DNA of 64,000 bases from Massilia sp. PAMC28688. Its GTDB lineage: Bacteria; Pseudomonadota; Gammaproteobacteria; Burkholderiales; Burkholderiaceae_D. The notes under the pieces were generated by a model. It saw only the letters and a program-made list of their open reading frames with translations. It ran no database searches and had not been told where the DNA came from. The stretch spans positions 4,712,001 to 4,776,000 of the forward strand of contig NZ_CP080378.1 in assembly GCF_019443445.1 (NCBI RefSeq), written 5' to 3'. A program made the position numbers and the translations under genes. Below are positions 49,143-59,241 of the stretch, in pieces; the first letter of the stretch is position 1; every line of letters begins with the position of its first letter.

Positions 49143-49171
49143 AAAACAGGCGCCACGAGGACGCCTGTTTT
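49143..49171 (-). terminator. Terminator of lon
   Basis: AAAACAGGCG (49143-49152) pairs with CGCCTGTTTT (49162-49171). On the minus strand it is followed by a T-rich tail, 20 bp after the lon stop. Confidence 0.9.
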
Positions 49172-49190
49172 GTTACGCGACAGTTGCAGA

Positions 49191-51596
49191 TCAGTGCTTG
49201 ACCACGTCGCTGCCTGCGGCACCGTCGACATTGGGCGCGGCCACCACCGGCGGCGCTTCCACCACCGGGGTTGGCTGACGCTCGAGCGCCACTTCCAGCA
49301 CCTTGTCGATCCAGCGCACCGGCACGATTTCCAGCTTGTTTTTCACATTGTCCGGAATGTCGGCCAGGTCTTTCACGTTCTGCTCCGGGATCAGGACCGT
49401 CTTGATGCCGCCGCGGTGCGCTGCCAGCAGCTTCTCTTTCAGCCCGCCGATCGGCAGCACTTCGCCGCGCAGCGTGATCTCGCCCGTCATTGCGACATCG
49501 GCGCGCACGGGAATGCCGGTAAACACCGACACCAGTGCCGTCGTCATCGCGATACCGGCCGATGGACCATCCTTGGGCGTTGCACCTTCCGGCACGTGGA
49601 TATGAATGTCGGCCTTTTCAAACACGTCATTCTTGATGCCCAGGCGGTTGGCGCGCGAGCGTACCACCGTGCGCGCCGCTTCAATCGACTCCTTCATCAC
49701 GTCGCCCAGGGTACCGGTGCGTACCACGGCGCCCTTGCCGGGCATCTGCATCGCTTCGATGGTCAGCAGGTCGCCACCGACTTCGGTCCAGGCCAGGCCG
49801 ACCACCTGGCCGATCTGGTTTTCTTTCTCGGCCACGCCAAAGTCGTAGCGGCGCACGCCGAGGAACTTGTCGATGTTCTCTTCGGTGACCGTGACCTGCT
49901 TGTCCGATTTTTTCAGCAACAGCATCTTGACCACCTTGCGGCAGATCTTCGACACTTCGCGCTCGAGCGAACGGACACCGGCTTCGCGGGTGTAGTAGCG
50001 GATGATGGCGCGAATGGCCCCCTCTTCCACCGTGATCTCGCCATCCTTGAGACCATTGGCGCGGATCTGCTTGGGCAGCAGGTAGCGCTGCGCAATGCTG
50101 GTCTTCTCGTCTTCGGTGTAGCCGGACAGGCGAATCACTTCCATGCGGTCGAGCAGCGCCGGCGGGATGTTGTACGAGTTCGAGGTCGCCACGAACATCA
50201 CATCCGACAGGTCGAAGTCCACTTCAATATAGTGGTCCGAGAACGTGTGGTTCTGTTCCGGGTCCAGCACCTCGAGCAGGGCCGATGACGGATCGCCGCG
50301 GAAGTCCGCGCCCATCTTGTCGATCTCGTCGAGCAGGAACAGCGGGTTGCGCACGCCGACCTTGGCCAGCGACTGCAGCACCTTGCCCGGCATGGAGCCG
50401 ATGTAGGTACGGCGGTGGCCGCGGATCTCGGCTTCATCGCGCACGCCGCCCAGGGCCATGCGCACGAACTTGCGGTTGGTGGCCTTGGCGATCGACTGGC
50501 CAAGCGACGTCTTGCCCACGCCCGGAGGACCGACGAAGCACAGGATCGGCGCCTTGAGCTTGTCGACGCGCTGCTGCACCGCGAGGTATTCCAGGATGCG
50601 TTCCTTGACCTTGTCGAGGCCATAGTGGTCGCCCTCGAGCACCTTCTCGGCATTTTCCAGGTCGTTGTTGACCTTGGACTTCTTCTTCCAAGGCAGGTTG
50701 ACCAGGGTGTCGATGTAGTTGCGCACCACGGTCGCTTCTGCCGACATGGGCGACATCAGCTTGAGCTTCTTGATCTCGTTGTTGGCCTTGTCCAGGGCTT
50801 CCTTCGGCATCTTGGCGGCGATGACCTTCTTTTCCAGTTCATCGATGTCGGCGCCGTCTTCGCCCTCGCCCAGCTCCTTCTGGATGGCCTTGACCTGCTC
50901 GTTCAGGTAGTACTCGCGCTGCGACTTTTCCATCTGGCGCTTGACGCGGCCGCGGATGCGCTTTTCCACTTGCAGGATATCGAGTTCGCCTTCGAGCTGG
51001 CCGAGCAGGTGCTCGAGGCGCTTGGCAACGTTGAAGATCTCCAGGATCACCTGCTTTTGCTCGAGCTTGAGCGGCAGGTGGGCCGCGACGGTGTCGGCCA
51101 GGCGGCCTGCGTCGTCAATGCCCGCCAGCGAGGCGAGGATCTCGGGAGGGATCTTCTTGTTCAGTTTGACGTACTGGTCGAACTGCTGGACGATGGCGCG
51201 GCGCATGGCCTCGACTTCGGAGTCGTCGCCGATTTCAGAATCGAGGGGCGTGATGTCCGCCATGAAGTGCGCCGGCGCATCGCTGATGTGATTGATGCGC
51301 GCACGCTGTGCTCCCTCGACCAGGACCTTGACGGTGCCGTCGGGAAGTTTAAGCATCTGGAGAATATTGGCCACGCAACCGATCTCGTAGATGTCGGTTG
51401 CCGATGGCTCGTCTTTGGCGGCGGCTTTTTGCGCGGCCAGCATGATGCTCTTGCCCTGTTCCATGGCTGCTTCAAGCGCCTTGATCGACTTCGGACGGCC
51501 GACGAACAGTGGTATCACCATATGCGGGAAGACGACCACGTCGCGCAACGGCAGTAATGGCAGCGTCGTTTGCTCGGTTAATTTGGAAGTTGTCAT
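49191..51596 (-). CDS. lon: ATP-dependent protease Lon
   Basis: This 801-aa AAA+ serine protease has an N-terminal substrate domain ([23 protein letters not shown]), Walker [10 protein letters not shown] around residue 355, and the catalytic Ser679 in DGPSAG with the Lys dyad in [14 protein letters not shown]. The serine number equals that of E. coli Lon. A Pro/Ala/Val-rich tail of about 20 residues follows the protease domain. The ATG at 51596 follows AAGG; the 18 codons upstream in frame are not Lon-like. It degrades misfolded and regulatory proteins. It lies between clpX and the HU gene. Confidence 0.97.
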   Translation of the reverse strand: MTTSKLTEQTTLPLLPLRDVVVFPHMVIPLFVGRPKSIKALEAAMEQGKSIMLAAQKAAAKDEPSATDIYEIGCVANILQMLKLPDGTVKVLVEGAQRARINHISDAPAHFMADITPLDSEIGDDSEVEAMRRAIVQQFDQYVKLNKKIPPEILASLAGIDDAGRLADTVAAHLPLKLEQKQVILEIFNVAKRLEHLLGQLEGELDILQVEKRIRGRVKRQMEKSQREYYLNEQVKAIQKELGEGEDGADIDELEKKVIAAKMPKEALDKANNEIKKLKLMSPMSAEATVVRNYIDTLVNLPWKKKSKVNNDLENAEKVLEGDHYGLDKVKERILEYLAVQQRVDKLKAPILCFVGPPGVGKTSLGQSIAKATNRKFVRMALGGVRDEAEIRGHRRTYIGSMPGKVLQSLAKVGVRNPLFLLDEIDKMGADFRGDPSSALLEVLDPEQNHTFSDHYIEVDFDLSDVMFVATSNSYNIPPALLDRMEVIRLSGYTEDEKTSIAQRYLLPKQIRANGLKDGEITVEEGAIRAIIRYYTREAGVRSLEREVSKICRKVVKMLLLKKSDKQVTVTEENIDKFLGVRRYDFGVAEKENQIGQVVGLAWTEVGGDLLTIEAMQMPGKGAVVRTGTLGDVMKESIEAARTVVRSRANRLGIKNDVFEKADIHIHVPEGATPKDGPSAGIAMTTALVSVFTGIPVRADVAMTGEITLRGEVLPIGGLKEKLLAAHRGGIKTVLIPEQNVKDLADIPDNVKNKLEIVPVRWIDKVLEVALERQPTPVVEAPPVVAAPNVDGAAGSDVVKH

Positions 51597-51754
51597 GGCA
51601 TACCTTATAGAAAAGCGTGTGTATGATGTTGGCACAAAATGCCCAAACACAAGACCGGAAAATGAAAAATATTTTCTATAAGCGGTTTGAATTAACTAAC
51701 AACTTATATCGAATACACCGGAATTAATCTAAATGAATTTTTGAACTATCAAAT
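51597..51754. promoter_or_regulatory. AT-rich promoter region of lon
   Basis: This strongly AT-rich stretch lies between the clpX terminator and lon. On the minus strand a CTTGTGTTTGG...CCAACAT arrangement (about 51624-51655) faintly resembles a heat-shock sigma-32 promoter, as is usual for lon. The match is weak and the factor uncertain. Confidence 0.3.
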
Positions 51755-51794
51755 AAAAAAAGCCACTGCACAGCAGGCGCTGCGAGTGGCTTTT
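51755..51794 (-). terminator. Terminator of clpX
   Basis: AAAAGCCACT (51758-51767) pairs with AGTGGCTTTT (51785-51794). Reading the minus strand, a run of T follows. It lies about 90 bp after the clpX stop. Confidence 0.88.
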
Positions 51795-51883
51795 CGATTG
51801 AAGCCTGATTCTTTTATTGAGGTAAATTGTACCGTCAAGAATTAGGGAGTCAACGTGTTTTGTTGTGTGCACACGGCACAATC

Positions 51884-53152
51884 TCAATTTTCGCCCGAAG
51901 CCTTCGCAGATTCGCTGTAAATGAGTAAAGGTTTTGCCCCATTCGTGATCGTATTTTCATCAATCACGACCTTGACGACGTTTTGCTCATTTGGCAGTTC
52001 ATACATTACATCCAGCAGTGCATGTTCGAGAATGGAACGCAGGCCGCGCGCGCCGGTTTTGCGGGCCAGTGCTTTTCGTGCAATGGCATGCAAGGCGGCC
52101 GGGCGGATTTCAAGTTCCGCGCCTTCCATTTCGAGCAGTTTAGAATACTGTTTGATCAAGGCGTTTTTCGGCTCGATCAGAATCTGGATCAGCGCGTCCT
52201 CTGTCAATTCCGACAAGGCTGCCACCACCGGCAGGCGGCCCACCAATTCGGGAATCAGTCCGAACTTGATCAGGTCTTCCGGCTCGGCTTCCAGCAAGAT
52301 GTCGCTGTTATCGCGTTCCACGGTGGTTTTAACACTGGCCGAAAAACCGATGCCGCCCTTTTCGGAACGGTTCTGGATAATCTTTACCAGGCCGTCAAAT
52401 GCGCCACCACAGATAAACATGATATTGGTGGTATCAATCTGGACAAAATCCTGGTTGGGATGCTTGCGTCCGCCCTGCGGCGGTACCGATGCCATGGTGC
52501 CTTCGATCAGCTTGAGCAGCGCCTGCTGCACGCCCTCGCCCGATACATCGCGGGTAATCGACGGATTATCGGACTTGCGCGAAATCTTGTCGATTTCATC
52601 GATATACACAATGCCGCGCTGGGCCTTGTCGACTTCGTAATTGCAGCTTTGCAGCAGCTTCTGGATGATGTTCTCGACATCCTCGCCCACGTAGCCCGCT
52701 TCCGTCAGCGTGGTGGCGTCGGCAATGACGAAGGGAACGTTGAGCATGCGCGCCAGGGTCTGGGCCAGCAGCGTCTTGCCCGAGCCGGTAGGACCGACCA
52801 GCAGGATGTTGCTCTTGGCCAGCTCGACATCATCCTTCTTGCCGAGGTGCTTGAGGCGCTTGTAATGGTTGTAGACGGCGACCGACAGGATGCGCTTGGC
52901 CTTTTGCTGGCCGATCACATACTGGTCAAGCAAGTCCTTGATTTCGTTGGGCGTGGGCAGGTCGGACTTGGCGCCGGACACCGATTCCACGTTCGAAGTT
53001 TCATCGCGGATGATGTCGTTGCACAGGTCAATGCATTCATCGCAAATGAACACCGATGGTCCTGCGATGAGTTTCTTCACCTCGTGCTGGCTCTTGCCAC
53101 AGAACGAGCAGTAAAGGAGTTTTTCGCCGCTGGAGGATTTTTTGTCAGACAT
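51884..53152 (-). CDS. clpX: ATP-dependent Clp protease ATP-binding subunit ClpX
   Basis: This 422-aa AAA+ unfoldase has an N-terminal zinc-binding domain with Cys15, Cys18, Cys37 and Cys40. Walker A is GPTGSGKT at 120-127, Walker B contains [10 protein letters not shown], and the pore/ClpP-contact regions are intact ('GYVGEDVEN', 'IGFSASV'). It feeds substrates to ClpP. A terminator separates it from clpP, so it probably has its own promoter. The zinc domain and length are normal. Confidence 0.97.
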   Translation of the reverse strand: MSDKKSSSGEKLLYCSFCGKSQHEVKKLIAGPSVFICDECIDLCNDIIRDETSNVESVSGAKSDLPTPNEIKDLLDQYVIGQQKAKRILSVAVYNHYKRLKHLGKKDDVELAKSNILLVGPTGSGKTLLAQTLARMLNVPFVIADATTLTEAGYVGEDVENIIQKLLQSCNYEVDKAQRGIVYIDEIDKISRKSDNPSITRDVSGEGVQQALLKLIEGTMASVPPQGGRKHPNQDFVQIDTTNIMFICGGAFDGLVKIIQNRSEKGGIGFSASVKTTVERDNSDILLEAEPEDLIKFGLIPELVGRLPVVAALSELTEDALIQILIEPKNALIKQYSKLLEMEGAELEIRPAALHAIARKALARKTGARGLRSILEHALLDVMYELPNEQNVVKVVIDENTITNGAKPLLIYSESAKASGEN

Positions 53153-53236
53153 GGGCAGATTTCTAATGGATTGCAGTGAATATAAGGCCTGGGCGGGCTA
53201 GCCACAAGTGCGGCCGCGCACATTAGCATGCTACCC

Positions 53237-53280
53237 GAAATAAAAAACAAACGCCCGAACGTTGTCGCGCCCGGGCGTTT
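53237..53280 (-). terminator. Terminator between clpP and clpX
   Basis: AAACGCCCG (53249-53257) pairs with CGGGCGTTT (53272-53280). On the minus strand it is followed by GTTTTTTATTT, so transcripts coming from clpP should stop here. Confidence 0.88.
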
Positions 53281-53306
53281 TATTCAGCAACAACGTGGTG
53301 CTTGCA

Positions 53307-53924
53307 TCAAGCGCGGCTGGTCAGGACTTTGTCAATCAGGCCATACTCGGCGGCTTCGTCGCCGGACATGAAGCGATCACGGTCAGTATCCTTGTGGATC
53401 TGTTCCATGGTCTTGCCGGTGCGCTCCGCGAGGATGTGGTTGAGGCGCTCGCGCAGGTACAGGATTTCCTTGGCCTGGATTTCGATATCCGAAGCCTGGC
53501 CCTGCGACCCACCGGACGGCTGGTGAATCATGATGCGCGAGTTTGGCAGCGAGAACCGCTTGCCGCGGGCGCCCGCCGCCAGCAGGAAGGCGCCCATCGA
53601 CGCGGCCATGCCGGTACACAGGGTGGACACGTCGGGCTTGATGAAGTTCATCGTATCGAAGATGGCCAGGCCCGCCGACACCGACCCGCCAGGCGAGTTG
53701 ATGTACAGCGAAATATCCTTGTCCGGATTCTCGCTTTCGAGGAACAACAGCTGCGCCACGATCAGGTTGGCCATCTGGTCATTGACCGGACCGACCATGA
53801 AAATCACGCGCTCCTTGAGCAGGCGCGAGTAGATATCGTAAGCGCGTTCGCCACGGCCGCTTTGCTCCACGACCATCGGCACGAGGCCGAGTGCTTGCGT
53901 ATCCAATGCAGGATTATGGTTCAT
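53307..53924 (-). CDS. clpP: ATP-dependent Clp protease proteolytic subunit ClpP
   Basis: This 205-aa serine peptidase forms the tetradecameric barrel. The catalytic triad is Ser109 (GMAASMGA), His134 (IMIHQP) and Asp183 (DRDRF). The short N-terminal propeptide precedes '[23 protein letters not shown]'. It lies 37 bp after tig. Confidence 0.97.
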   Translation of the reverse strand: MNHNPALDTQALGLVPMVVEQSGRGERAYDIYSRLLKERVIFMVGPVNDQMANLIVAQLLFLESENPDKDISLYINSPGGSVSAGLAIFDTMNFIKPDVSTLCTGMAASMGAFLLAAGARGKRFSLPNSRIMIHQPSGGSQGQASDIEIQAKEILYLRERLNHILAERTGKTMEQIHKDTDRDRFMSGDEAAEYGLIDKVLTSRA

Positions 53925-53961
53925 ACCTGGCTATTCCTTTAAGAAGAGCTTAAACAGGAGC

Positions 53962-55302
53962 TTAAGCTTGTGCGTTAGAGCCCATCAGTTCGTCAAAGGC
54001 GACCGCCTTGGTGGTGGTCTTGGCCTTGCCGAGTACATAGTTAACGACGTTTTCTTCCAATACAAGGGCTTCCACTTCCGACAGGCGGCGGCGGTCGCTG
54101 TAGTAGTACTTGAGTACTTCGCGCGGATCTTCATAAGACTGGGCGAAATCTTCGATCTGGGCCTTGACCTGTTCCGGGGTGGCTTGCAGTTTGTTGTCAC
54201 CAACCAACTGCGACAGGATCAGTCCCAGGCGCACGCGGCGCTCGGCCTTGGTGGCGAACAGCTCGGTCGGGAACTGCATGTTCTTGACATCCATGCCACG
54301 CTGGGTCATGTCCTGGCGCGTCATTTCGGCCAGGCGCTCGCAATCCTGGGCCACCATCGACTGCGGCACATCCATCTCGACAACCTTGACCAGGGCATCC
54401 ATGACGGCTTCCTTGTTGCGGGCCTTGACGCGGCCGGCCACTTCACGCTCGAGGTTGAGCTTGATGTCGGAACGCATCTTGACCAGGTCGCCGTCTTCCA
54501 TGCCCAGCGACTTGGCAAATTCTGCATCGACTTCCGGCAGGTGGGCCCATTCGAGCTGCTTGAGGGTGATGGTGAACTCGGCGGTCTTGCCGGCCACGTC
54601 CTTGCCATGGTAATCCTCGGGGAAGGCCAGCGGGAAAGTCTTGCTCTCGCCCACTTTCAGGCCGACGGTGGCAGCTTCGAATTCCGGCAGCATGCGGCCT
54701 TCGCCGAGCACGAAGGTGTAGTCGTCGGCTTTGCCGCCTGGGAACTCCACGCCATCGATCACGCCGACGAAGTCAACGGTGACGCGGTCGCCGTTGGCAG
54801 CAACCGGTTCGCCGCCGTCGCCGTGTTCGCCTGCCACGCCTTTTGGATGGTAGTGCACGCGCTGCTTGCGCAGGATGTCGATGGTTTTTTCGATTTCAGC
54901 GTCCGACACTTCGGCCTGGACGGTTTCGATTTCCACGGCCGACAGGTCGGGCACGACCACTTCCGGGTAGACTTCGAAGGTGGCGTCGAAGGACAGCGTG
55001 CCTTCGGGCGACTCCTGCTTTGGCTCGATCTTGGGGAAACCGGCGACGCGCAACTGGGCAGCATTGGCAGCGTCATTGAACGCGCGGCCGACCTTGTCGT
55101 TGAGGACATCGGACTCGATCTGGTAGCCGTACTGGGCAGCGACCATCTTCAGAGGAACTTTACCTGGACGGAAGCCGGGGGCTTTCGCGGTTTTCGCCTG
55201 TTGCTTGAGGCGTTTTTCGACTTCCGTACGGACGTCAGTCAGCGGAAAAGAGATCGTCAAGCGACGTTCGAGTTTACCCAGGGTTTCGACTGCAGTTGCC
55301 AT
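53962..55302 (-). CDS. tig: Trigger factor
   Basis: This 446-aa ribosome-associated chaperone and FKBP-type prolyl isomerase has an N-terminal ribosome-binding domain with the signature region '[13 protein letters not shown]' near residue 45. The FKBP domain occupies about 160-245 ('[18 protein letters not shown]', '[15 protein letters not shown]'), followed by a helical C-terminal arm domain. It begins 36 bp after the 3' end of tRNA-Leu, with no terminator between, so it may be transcribed with the tRNA. It is the first gene of the tig-clpP unit. Confidence 0.96.
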   Translation of the reverse strand: MATAVETLGKLERRLTISFPLTDVRTEVEKRLKQQAKTAKAPGFRPGKVPLKMVAAQYGYQIESDVLNDKVGRAFNDAANAAQLRVAGFPKIEPKQESPEGTLSFDATFEVYPEVVVPDLSAVEIETVQAEVSDAEIEKTIDILRKQRVHYHPKGVAGEHGDGGEPVAANGDRVTVDFVGVIDGVEFPGGKADDYTFVLGEGRMLPEFEAATVGLKVGESKTFPLAFPEDYHGKDVAGKTAEFTITLKQLEWAHLPEVDAEFAKSLGMEDGDLVKMRSDIKLNLEREVAGRVKARNKEAVMDALVKVVEMDVPQSMVAQDCERLAEMTRQDMTQRGMDVKNMQFPTELFATKAERRVRLGLILSQLVGDNKLQATPEQVKAQIEDFAQSYEDPREVLKYYYSDRRRLSEVEALVLEENVVNYVLGKAKTTTKAVAFDELMGSNAQA

Positions 55303-55338
55303 TGTAAAAATCGTCCAAAAAAATATGAATTAAACTCG

Positions 55339-55425
55339 TGGTGCGAGGAGGGGGACTCGAACCCCCACACCATTGCTGGCGTCAGGACCTAAACCTGGTG
55401 CGTCTACCAATTTCGCCATCCTCGC
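55339..55425 (-). tRNA. tRNA-Leu (TAG)
   Basis: An 87-nt class II tRNA with a long variable arm. The acceptor GCGAGGA pairs with the 3' TCCTCGC-type end, CCA is encoded, the D-loop is AAATTGGTAGACGC, and the anticodon TAG lies in GTTTAGGTC. The T-arm is GGGGGTTCGAGTCCCCC. It lies directly upstream of tig. Confidence 0.97.
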
Positions 55426-55642
55426 GGGATCGCAGCCGCCTTTGCGACTGCCTCTGACCGTCTGAAAACACAAAGGGCGCCCGACGAAGAAACCGGCCGC
55501 CCTGTCCTGCTGTGTTACGGGCTACAACATCAACCCGGTATTTTACTGGATTTCTTGACCACATAGGGGAAATTTCCTTGCGCCCCCCTGCCGCGGGCGA
55601 TTGTACGCCGTCTGCGCCGGCCCGGCAAACCTGCCATACCCA

Positions 55643-55684
55643 CAATCAATTTCCCCACTCCAGGGTCAGACCACTTAAACACAC
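55643..55684 (+). repeat. Interspersed repeat, copy 1
   Basis: AATCAATTTCC, then CCAGGGTCAGACCACTT and a short tail. The GGTCAGACC core is nearly palindromic. It is the same unit as the next repeat, about 43 bp apart. Confidence 0.7.
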
Positions 55685-55685
55685 C

Positions 55686-55727
55686 AAAATCAATTTCCTC
55701 ACGCCAGGGTCAGACCACTTGCGGGGC
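55686..55727 (+). repeat. Interspersed repeat, copy 2
   Basis: AAAATCAATTTCC, then CCAGGGTCAGACCACTT. It is in direct orientation with copy 1 and faces copy 3. Confidence 0.7.
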
Positions 55728-55855
55728 AGGCGCAATAATTTGCTGTCCAGCATTGACGGCAATGGTGTCCAATGCCAATTTATCCGTCAAGCCAGCGGCC
55801 TTCGCCCAAGACTTAGGCCCACGCGTTTCGCCGTAACGAGGCGACAATTTGTTTA

Positions 55856-55902
55856 AGAAATTGATTTTAGCCGCTTTAAGTGGTCTGACCCCGCCTGTAG
55901 GA
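55856..55902 (-). repeat. Interspersed repeat, copy 3 (inverted)
   Basis: Reads AAATTGATTTT, then AAGTGGTCTGACCCC, the reverse complement of copies 1 and 2. Copies 2 and 3 therefore bracket about 130 bp as an inverted pair. Confidence 0.7.
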
Positions 55903-56044
55903 AAGAGCCATTGATCAATTAACTTCGAGGGAGGAACTGCTGCTATGGAATAATTGAAACGGGACGCGGTGTGCGTCGGCAAGAACGTAAAGCGCCGTGA
56001 CAGGCGCGATACCTTTCGCCATAGGGCGCCACGTTGCCCAGGCG

Positions 56045-56115
56045 GTGCGGGGTCTGACCCTGCTGCAAGGATATTGATTTTTGAGCGTTTAAGTGGTCTG
56101 ACCCTGGCGGGAGGA
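56045..56115 (-). repeat. Interspersed repeat, copy 4 (double unit)
   Basis: Contains GGGGTCTGACCC at its left end and AAGTGGTCTGACCCTGG at its right end, with ATTGATTTTT between them. Orientation is that of copy 3. Together the copies fill most of the 730-bp gap between tRNA-Leu and the RND operon, which otherwise holds no secure gene. Confidence 0.65.
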
Positions 56116-56157
56116 AAGGATTGGCAGCCATGCGGACACGGCTGCCGAACGCTTCAC

Positions 56158-59100
56158 TTATGCGGCGGGCTTTTTGACGCGGAACCAGGCTGCGTACAGC
56201 GCCGGCAGAAACAGCAGGGTGAGCGCCGTCGCCACTACCAGGCCGCCCATGATGGCCACCGCCATCGGGCCCCAGAACACTGAACGCGACAGCGGTATCA
56301 TGGCCAGCGCCGCTGCAGCAGCGGTCAGGATGATCGGCCGGCAACGCCGCACCGCCGCTTCGATCACGGCATGCCACGCCGGCGTGCCGTTGGCAATGTC
56401 GTGCTCGATCTGGTCGACCAGGATCACGGAATTGCGGATGATCATGCCGAACAGCGCGATCACGCCCAGGTTGGCCACGAAGCCGAACGGCCGGTCCAGG
56501 ATCAGCAGCGCCATGGCGGCCCCCGCCACACCCAGCGGACCGGTCAGGAACACCAGCAGCGATCGCGAAAAGCTATGCAGCTGCAGCATCAGCAGGGTGA
56601 ATACAATGAACAGGACCAGCGGCACATTGGCGGCAATCGAGGCCTCGGCCGCCTTGCTGTCGGCCGCGGCGCCTTCCAGCTCGATGCTGTACCCGGGCGG
56701 CAGCGCAGCGCGCAATTGGCCCAGCTTGTCACTGATCTGCGCCGATACGGTCGGGCCCTGGATGCCGTCGATGACGTCACTTTGCGCCGTGATGGCCCAT
56801 TCCCGCCCCTCGCGCCACACCACGCCCGGCTCCCACACGAACCGCACCCGCGCCAGCTGCCCGATCGTGACCGACTTGCCGGAGGCAGTCGGGATGTTGG
56901 TGTCGTTGAGGATGGAAATGGTCGAGCGCTCCTCCACCGGCTGGCGCACGACGATATCGATCAGTTTGTTGTCTTCCCTGAACTGGCCAATGGTCGTCCC
57001 GGACAGGATGGTATTTGCCGCCCGCATGACCGTTTGCGACGTCACGCCCACCGCACGCAGCTTGTCCTGATCGAGCTCCAGGCGCAGCACCTTCACCGAT
57101 TCATTCCAGTTGTCGTTCACGCCCACCGTGTTGGGATTGGCGCGCATGATGTCCTTGAGCTTGTCGGCGTACAGGCGCACGGTCGCAATCTCCGGCCCGG
57201 CCACCCGGAACTGCACCGGATACGGTACCGGCGGACCATTGGGCAGCAGCTTGACGCGCCCGCGCACTTCCGGGAAGTCGTTTCGGAAGACCTCCACGAT
57301 CTTCAGGCGCAGCGCTTCGCGGCTTTTCAGGTCCTTGGCCAGCACCACCACCTGCGACACATTCGACTGCGGGAAGATCTGGTCCAGCGGCAGGTAAAAG
57401 CGCGGACTGCCATTGCCGACATAGCTGGTGTAGCTTTCCACGTTGGCCTGCCTGGCGATGAAGGCCTCGAATTTCTTCACCTGCGCCTCGTTGGCCTGGA
57501 AGGCCGTCCCTTCGGGCATCCACATTTCCACCATCAGCTCGGGCCTGCTGGAATCAGGGAAGAACTGCTTTTCAATGAATTTGAAGCCGAACACGCCCAG
57601 AAAGAATACGCCAAGACTGAGCGCGATGGTGGTCTTGCGCCACTCCACGCACCACGTCACCACGCGCCTGAAGCGCTGGAAGCCGGGCGTGTTGAAGACG
57701 TCGTGCCCGGCCTCCCCCGGCTGGTGCGGCTTGACCTTCAAGATCAAAAATCCAATGTAAGGCGTAAACAGCACCGCCACGAACCACGAGACAATCAGTG
57801 CGATCGCATTCACGGAGAACATGGAAAAGGTGTATTCGCCTGCCGCCGACTTGGCCAGGCCAATCGGCAGGAAGCCGGCGGCCGTGATCAGGGTACCGGT
57901 CAGCATGGGCATGGCGGTGGAGGTATAGGCAAAGGTGGCCGCGTCAAAGCGCGACATGCCCTCCTCCATTTTTCGCACCATCATTTCAACAGCAATGATG
58001 GCGTCGTCCACCAGCAGTCCGAGCGCGATGATCAGCGCGCCCAGCGAGATCTTGTGCAGGTCGATCTCGAAAATGCGCATGAAGAGAAAGGTAATGGCCA
58101 GTACCAGTGGAATGGTGAGCGCCACTACCAGGCCGGGACGCACGTCGAGCCGGAACGGTTTGGTATGCAGCCCCAGCGCGAGGAAGCTGACGATGAGGAC
58201 AATGGCGATGGCTTCGGCCAGCGTCACGAGAAATTCCGTGACCGATGCGGTGACGGCGCGCGGCTGGTCCGACACCCGCTGCAGCTCGATCCCGACCGGC
58301 AGCTTGGCGCGGATCTCGGCCACGGTCTTGTCCAGGCCTTGGCCCATGGTGATGATATTGCCGCCCTTTTCCATCGATACGCCCAGGCCGATGACTTCCT
58401 TGCCGTTAAAGCGCATCTTGTCCCCCGGCGGGTCCTGGTACTGGCGCTTGATGGTGGCAAAATCCCCGAGCCGGATGGTGGTGTTATTGGCGCGCAGCTC
58501 CAGGTTTTCCAGGTCCTTGACCGAGCCCAGGGCGCCGGTCACGCGCACCTGCAGGTTGTCGGTGGGGGTGACAATCACGCCGGTCGCCTCCACCGTGTTC
58601 TGGGTGGCGATCTGGTTGGCGATGACCTCAAAGGGCACGCCCAGCTGCGAGAACTTCTTGTGGGAGAACTCGATGTTGATCTTTTCCTGCTGCACGCCGA
58701 ACTGCTCGACCTTCGCTACCAGCGGCACCTGCAGCAGCTGCTGGCGCACGAAGTCGGCGTAATCCTTCATTTCTGCGTAGGTGAAGCCGTCGCCCGACAG
58801 GGCAAAGATGGAGCCGTAGGTGTCGCCAAATTCGTCATTGAAGAACGGCCCGATGACGCCGGCCGGCAGCGTGGCGCGGATGTCGCCGACTTTTTTTCGT
58901 ACCTGGTACCAGGCGTTGGCGGTCTCGCGCGGCGGTGTCGATTCGCGCACCTGTACCAAAATGAGCGTCTCGCCCGGCTTGGAATAGCTGCGGATGGTGT
59001 CGATGTAGGGCGTTTCCTGCAACTTGCGTTCAAGCTTGTCGGTCACCTGTTCGGCCATCTGCACGGCGGTGGCGCCCGGCCAGATGGCGCGCACCACCAT

Positions 59101-59241
59101 CACCCGGAAGGTGAATGGCGGGTCTTCATCCTGGCCCAGGCTCATGTAGCTGAAGATGCCGCCCAGGAGCAGCGCGGCGATCAGAAAGCGCGTCAGCGGG
59201 ATGTGTTCGAGCGCCCAGCGCGACAGGTTCACGCCCCTCAT
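56158..59241 (-). CDS. RND efflux transporter permease (inner-membrane pump)
   Basis: This 1027-aa proton-driven pump of the HAE-like AcrB family has TM1 near the N-terminus (FLIAALLLGGIFSYMSL), followed by a large periplasmic loop beginning 'VRAIWPGATAVQMAEQVTDKLE'. The TM4 proton-relay motif GLLVDDAII has Asp412-Asp413. Second-half counterparts include 'VVATALTLLFLPALYAAW'. The length is normal. It overlaps the adaptor gene by four bases. No outer-membrane channel gene follows, so the pump must borrow one from elsewhere. Substrates are unknown. Confidence 0.93.
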   Translation of the reverse strand: MRGVNLSRWALEHIPLTRFLIAALLLGGIFSYMSLGQDEDPPFTFRVMVVRAIWPGATAVQMAEQVTDKLERKLQETPYIDTIRSYSKPGETLILVQVRESTPPRETANAWYQVRKKVGDIRATLPAGVIGPFFNDEFGDTYGSIFALSGDGFTYAEMKDYADFVRQQLLQVPLVAKVEQFGVQQEKINIEFSHKKFSQLGVPFEVIANQIATQNTVEATGVIVTPTDNLQVRVTGALGSVKDLENLELRANNTTIRLGDFATIKRQYQDPPGDKMRFNGKEVIGLGVSMEKGGNIITMGQGLDKTVAEIRAKLPVGIELQRVSDQPRAVTASVTEFLVTLAEAIAIVLIVSFLALGLHTKPFRLDVRPGLVVALTIPLVLAITFLFMRIFEIDLHKISLGALIIALGLLVDDAIIAVEMMVRKMEEGMSRFDAATFAYTSTAMPMLTGTLITAAGFLPIGLAKSAAGEYTFSMFSVNAIALIVSWFVAVLFTPYIGFLILKVKPHQPGEAGHDVFNTPGFQRFRRVVTWCVEWRKTTIALSLGVFFLGVFGFKFIEKQFFPDSSRPELMVEMWMPEGTAFQANEAQVKKFEAFIARQANVESYTSYVGNGSPRFYLPLDQIFPQSNVSQVVVLAKDLKSREALRLKIVEVFRNDFPEVRGRVKLLPNGPPVPYPVQFRVAGPEIATVRLYADKLKDIMRANPNTVGVNDNWNESVKVLRLELDQDKLRAVGVTSQTVMRAANTILSGTTIGQFREDNKLIDIVVRQPVEERSTISILNDTNIPTASGKSVTIGQLARVRFVWEPGVVWREGREWAITAQSDVIDGIQGPTVSAQISDKLGQLRAALPPGYSIELEGAAADSKAAEASIAANVPLVLFIVFTLLMLQLHSFSRSLLVFLTGPLGVAGAAMALLILDRPFGFVANLGVIALFGMIIRNSVILVDQIEHDIANGTPAWHAVIEAAVRRCRPIILTAAAAALAMIPLSRSVFWGPMAVAIMGGLVVATALTLLFLPALYAAWFRVKKPAA

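Noticed and set aside
55943..56377. 144-codon minus-strand frame at the end of the RND gene
   Set aside because: It overlaps the RND C-terminus in another frame and reads into repeat sequence. It is not protein-like.
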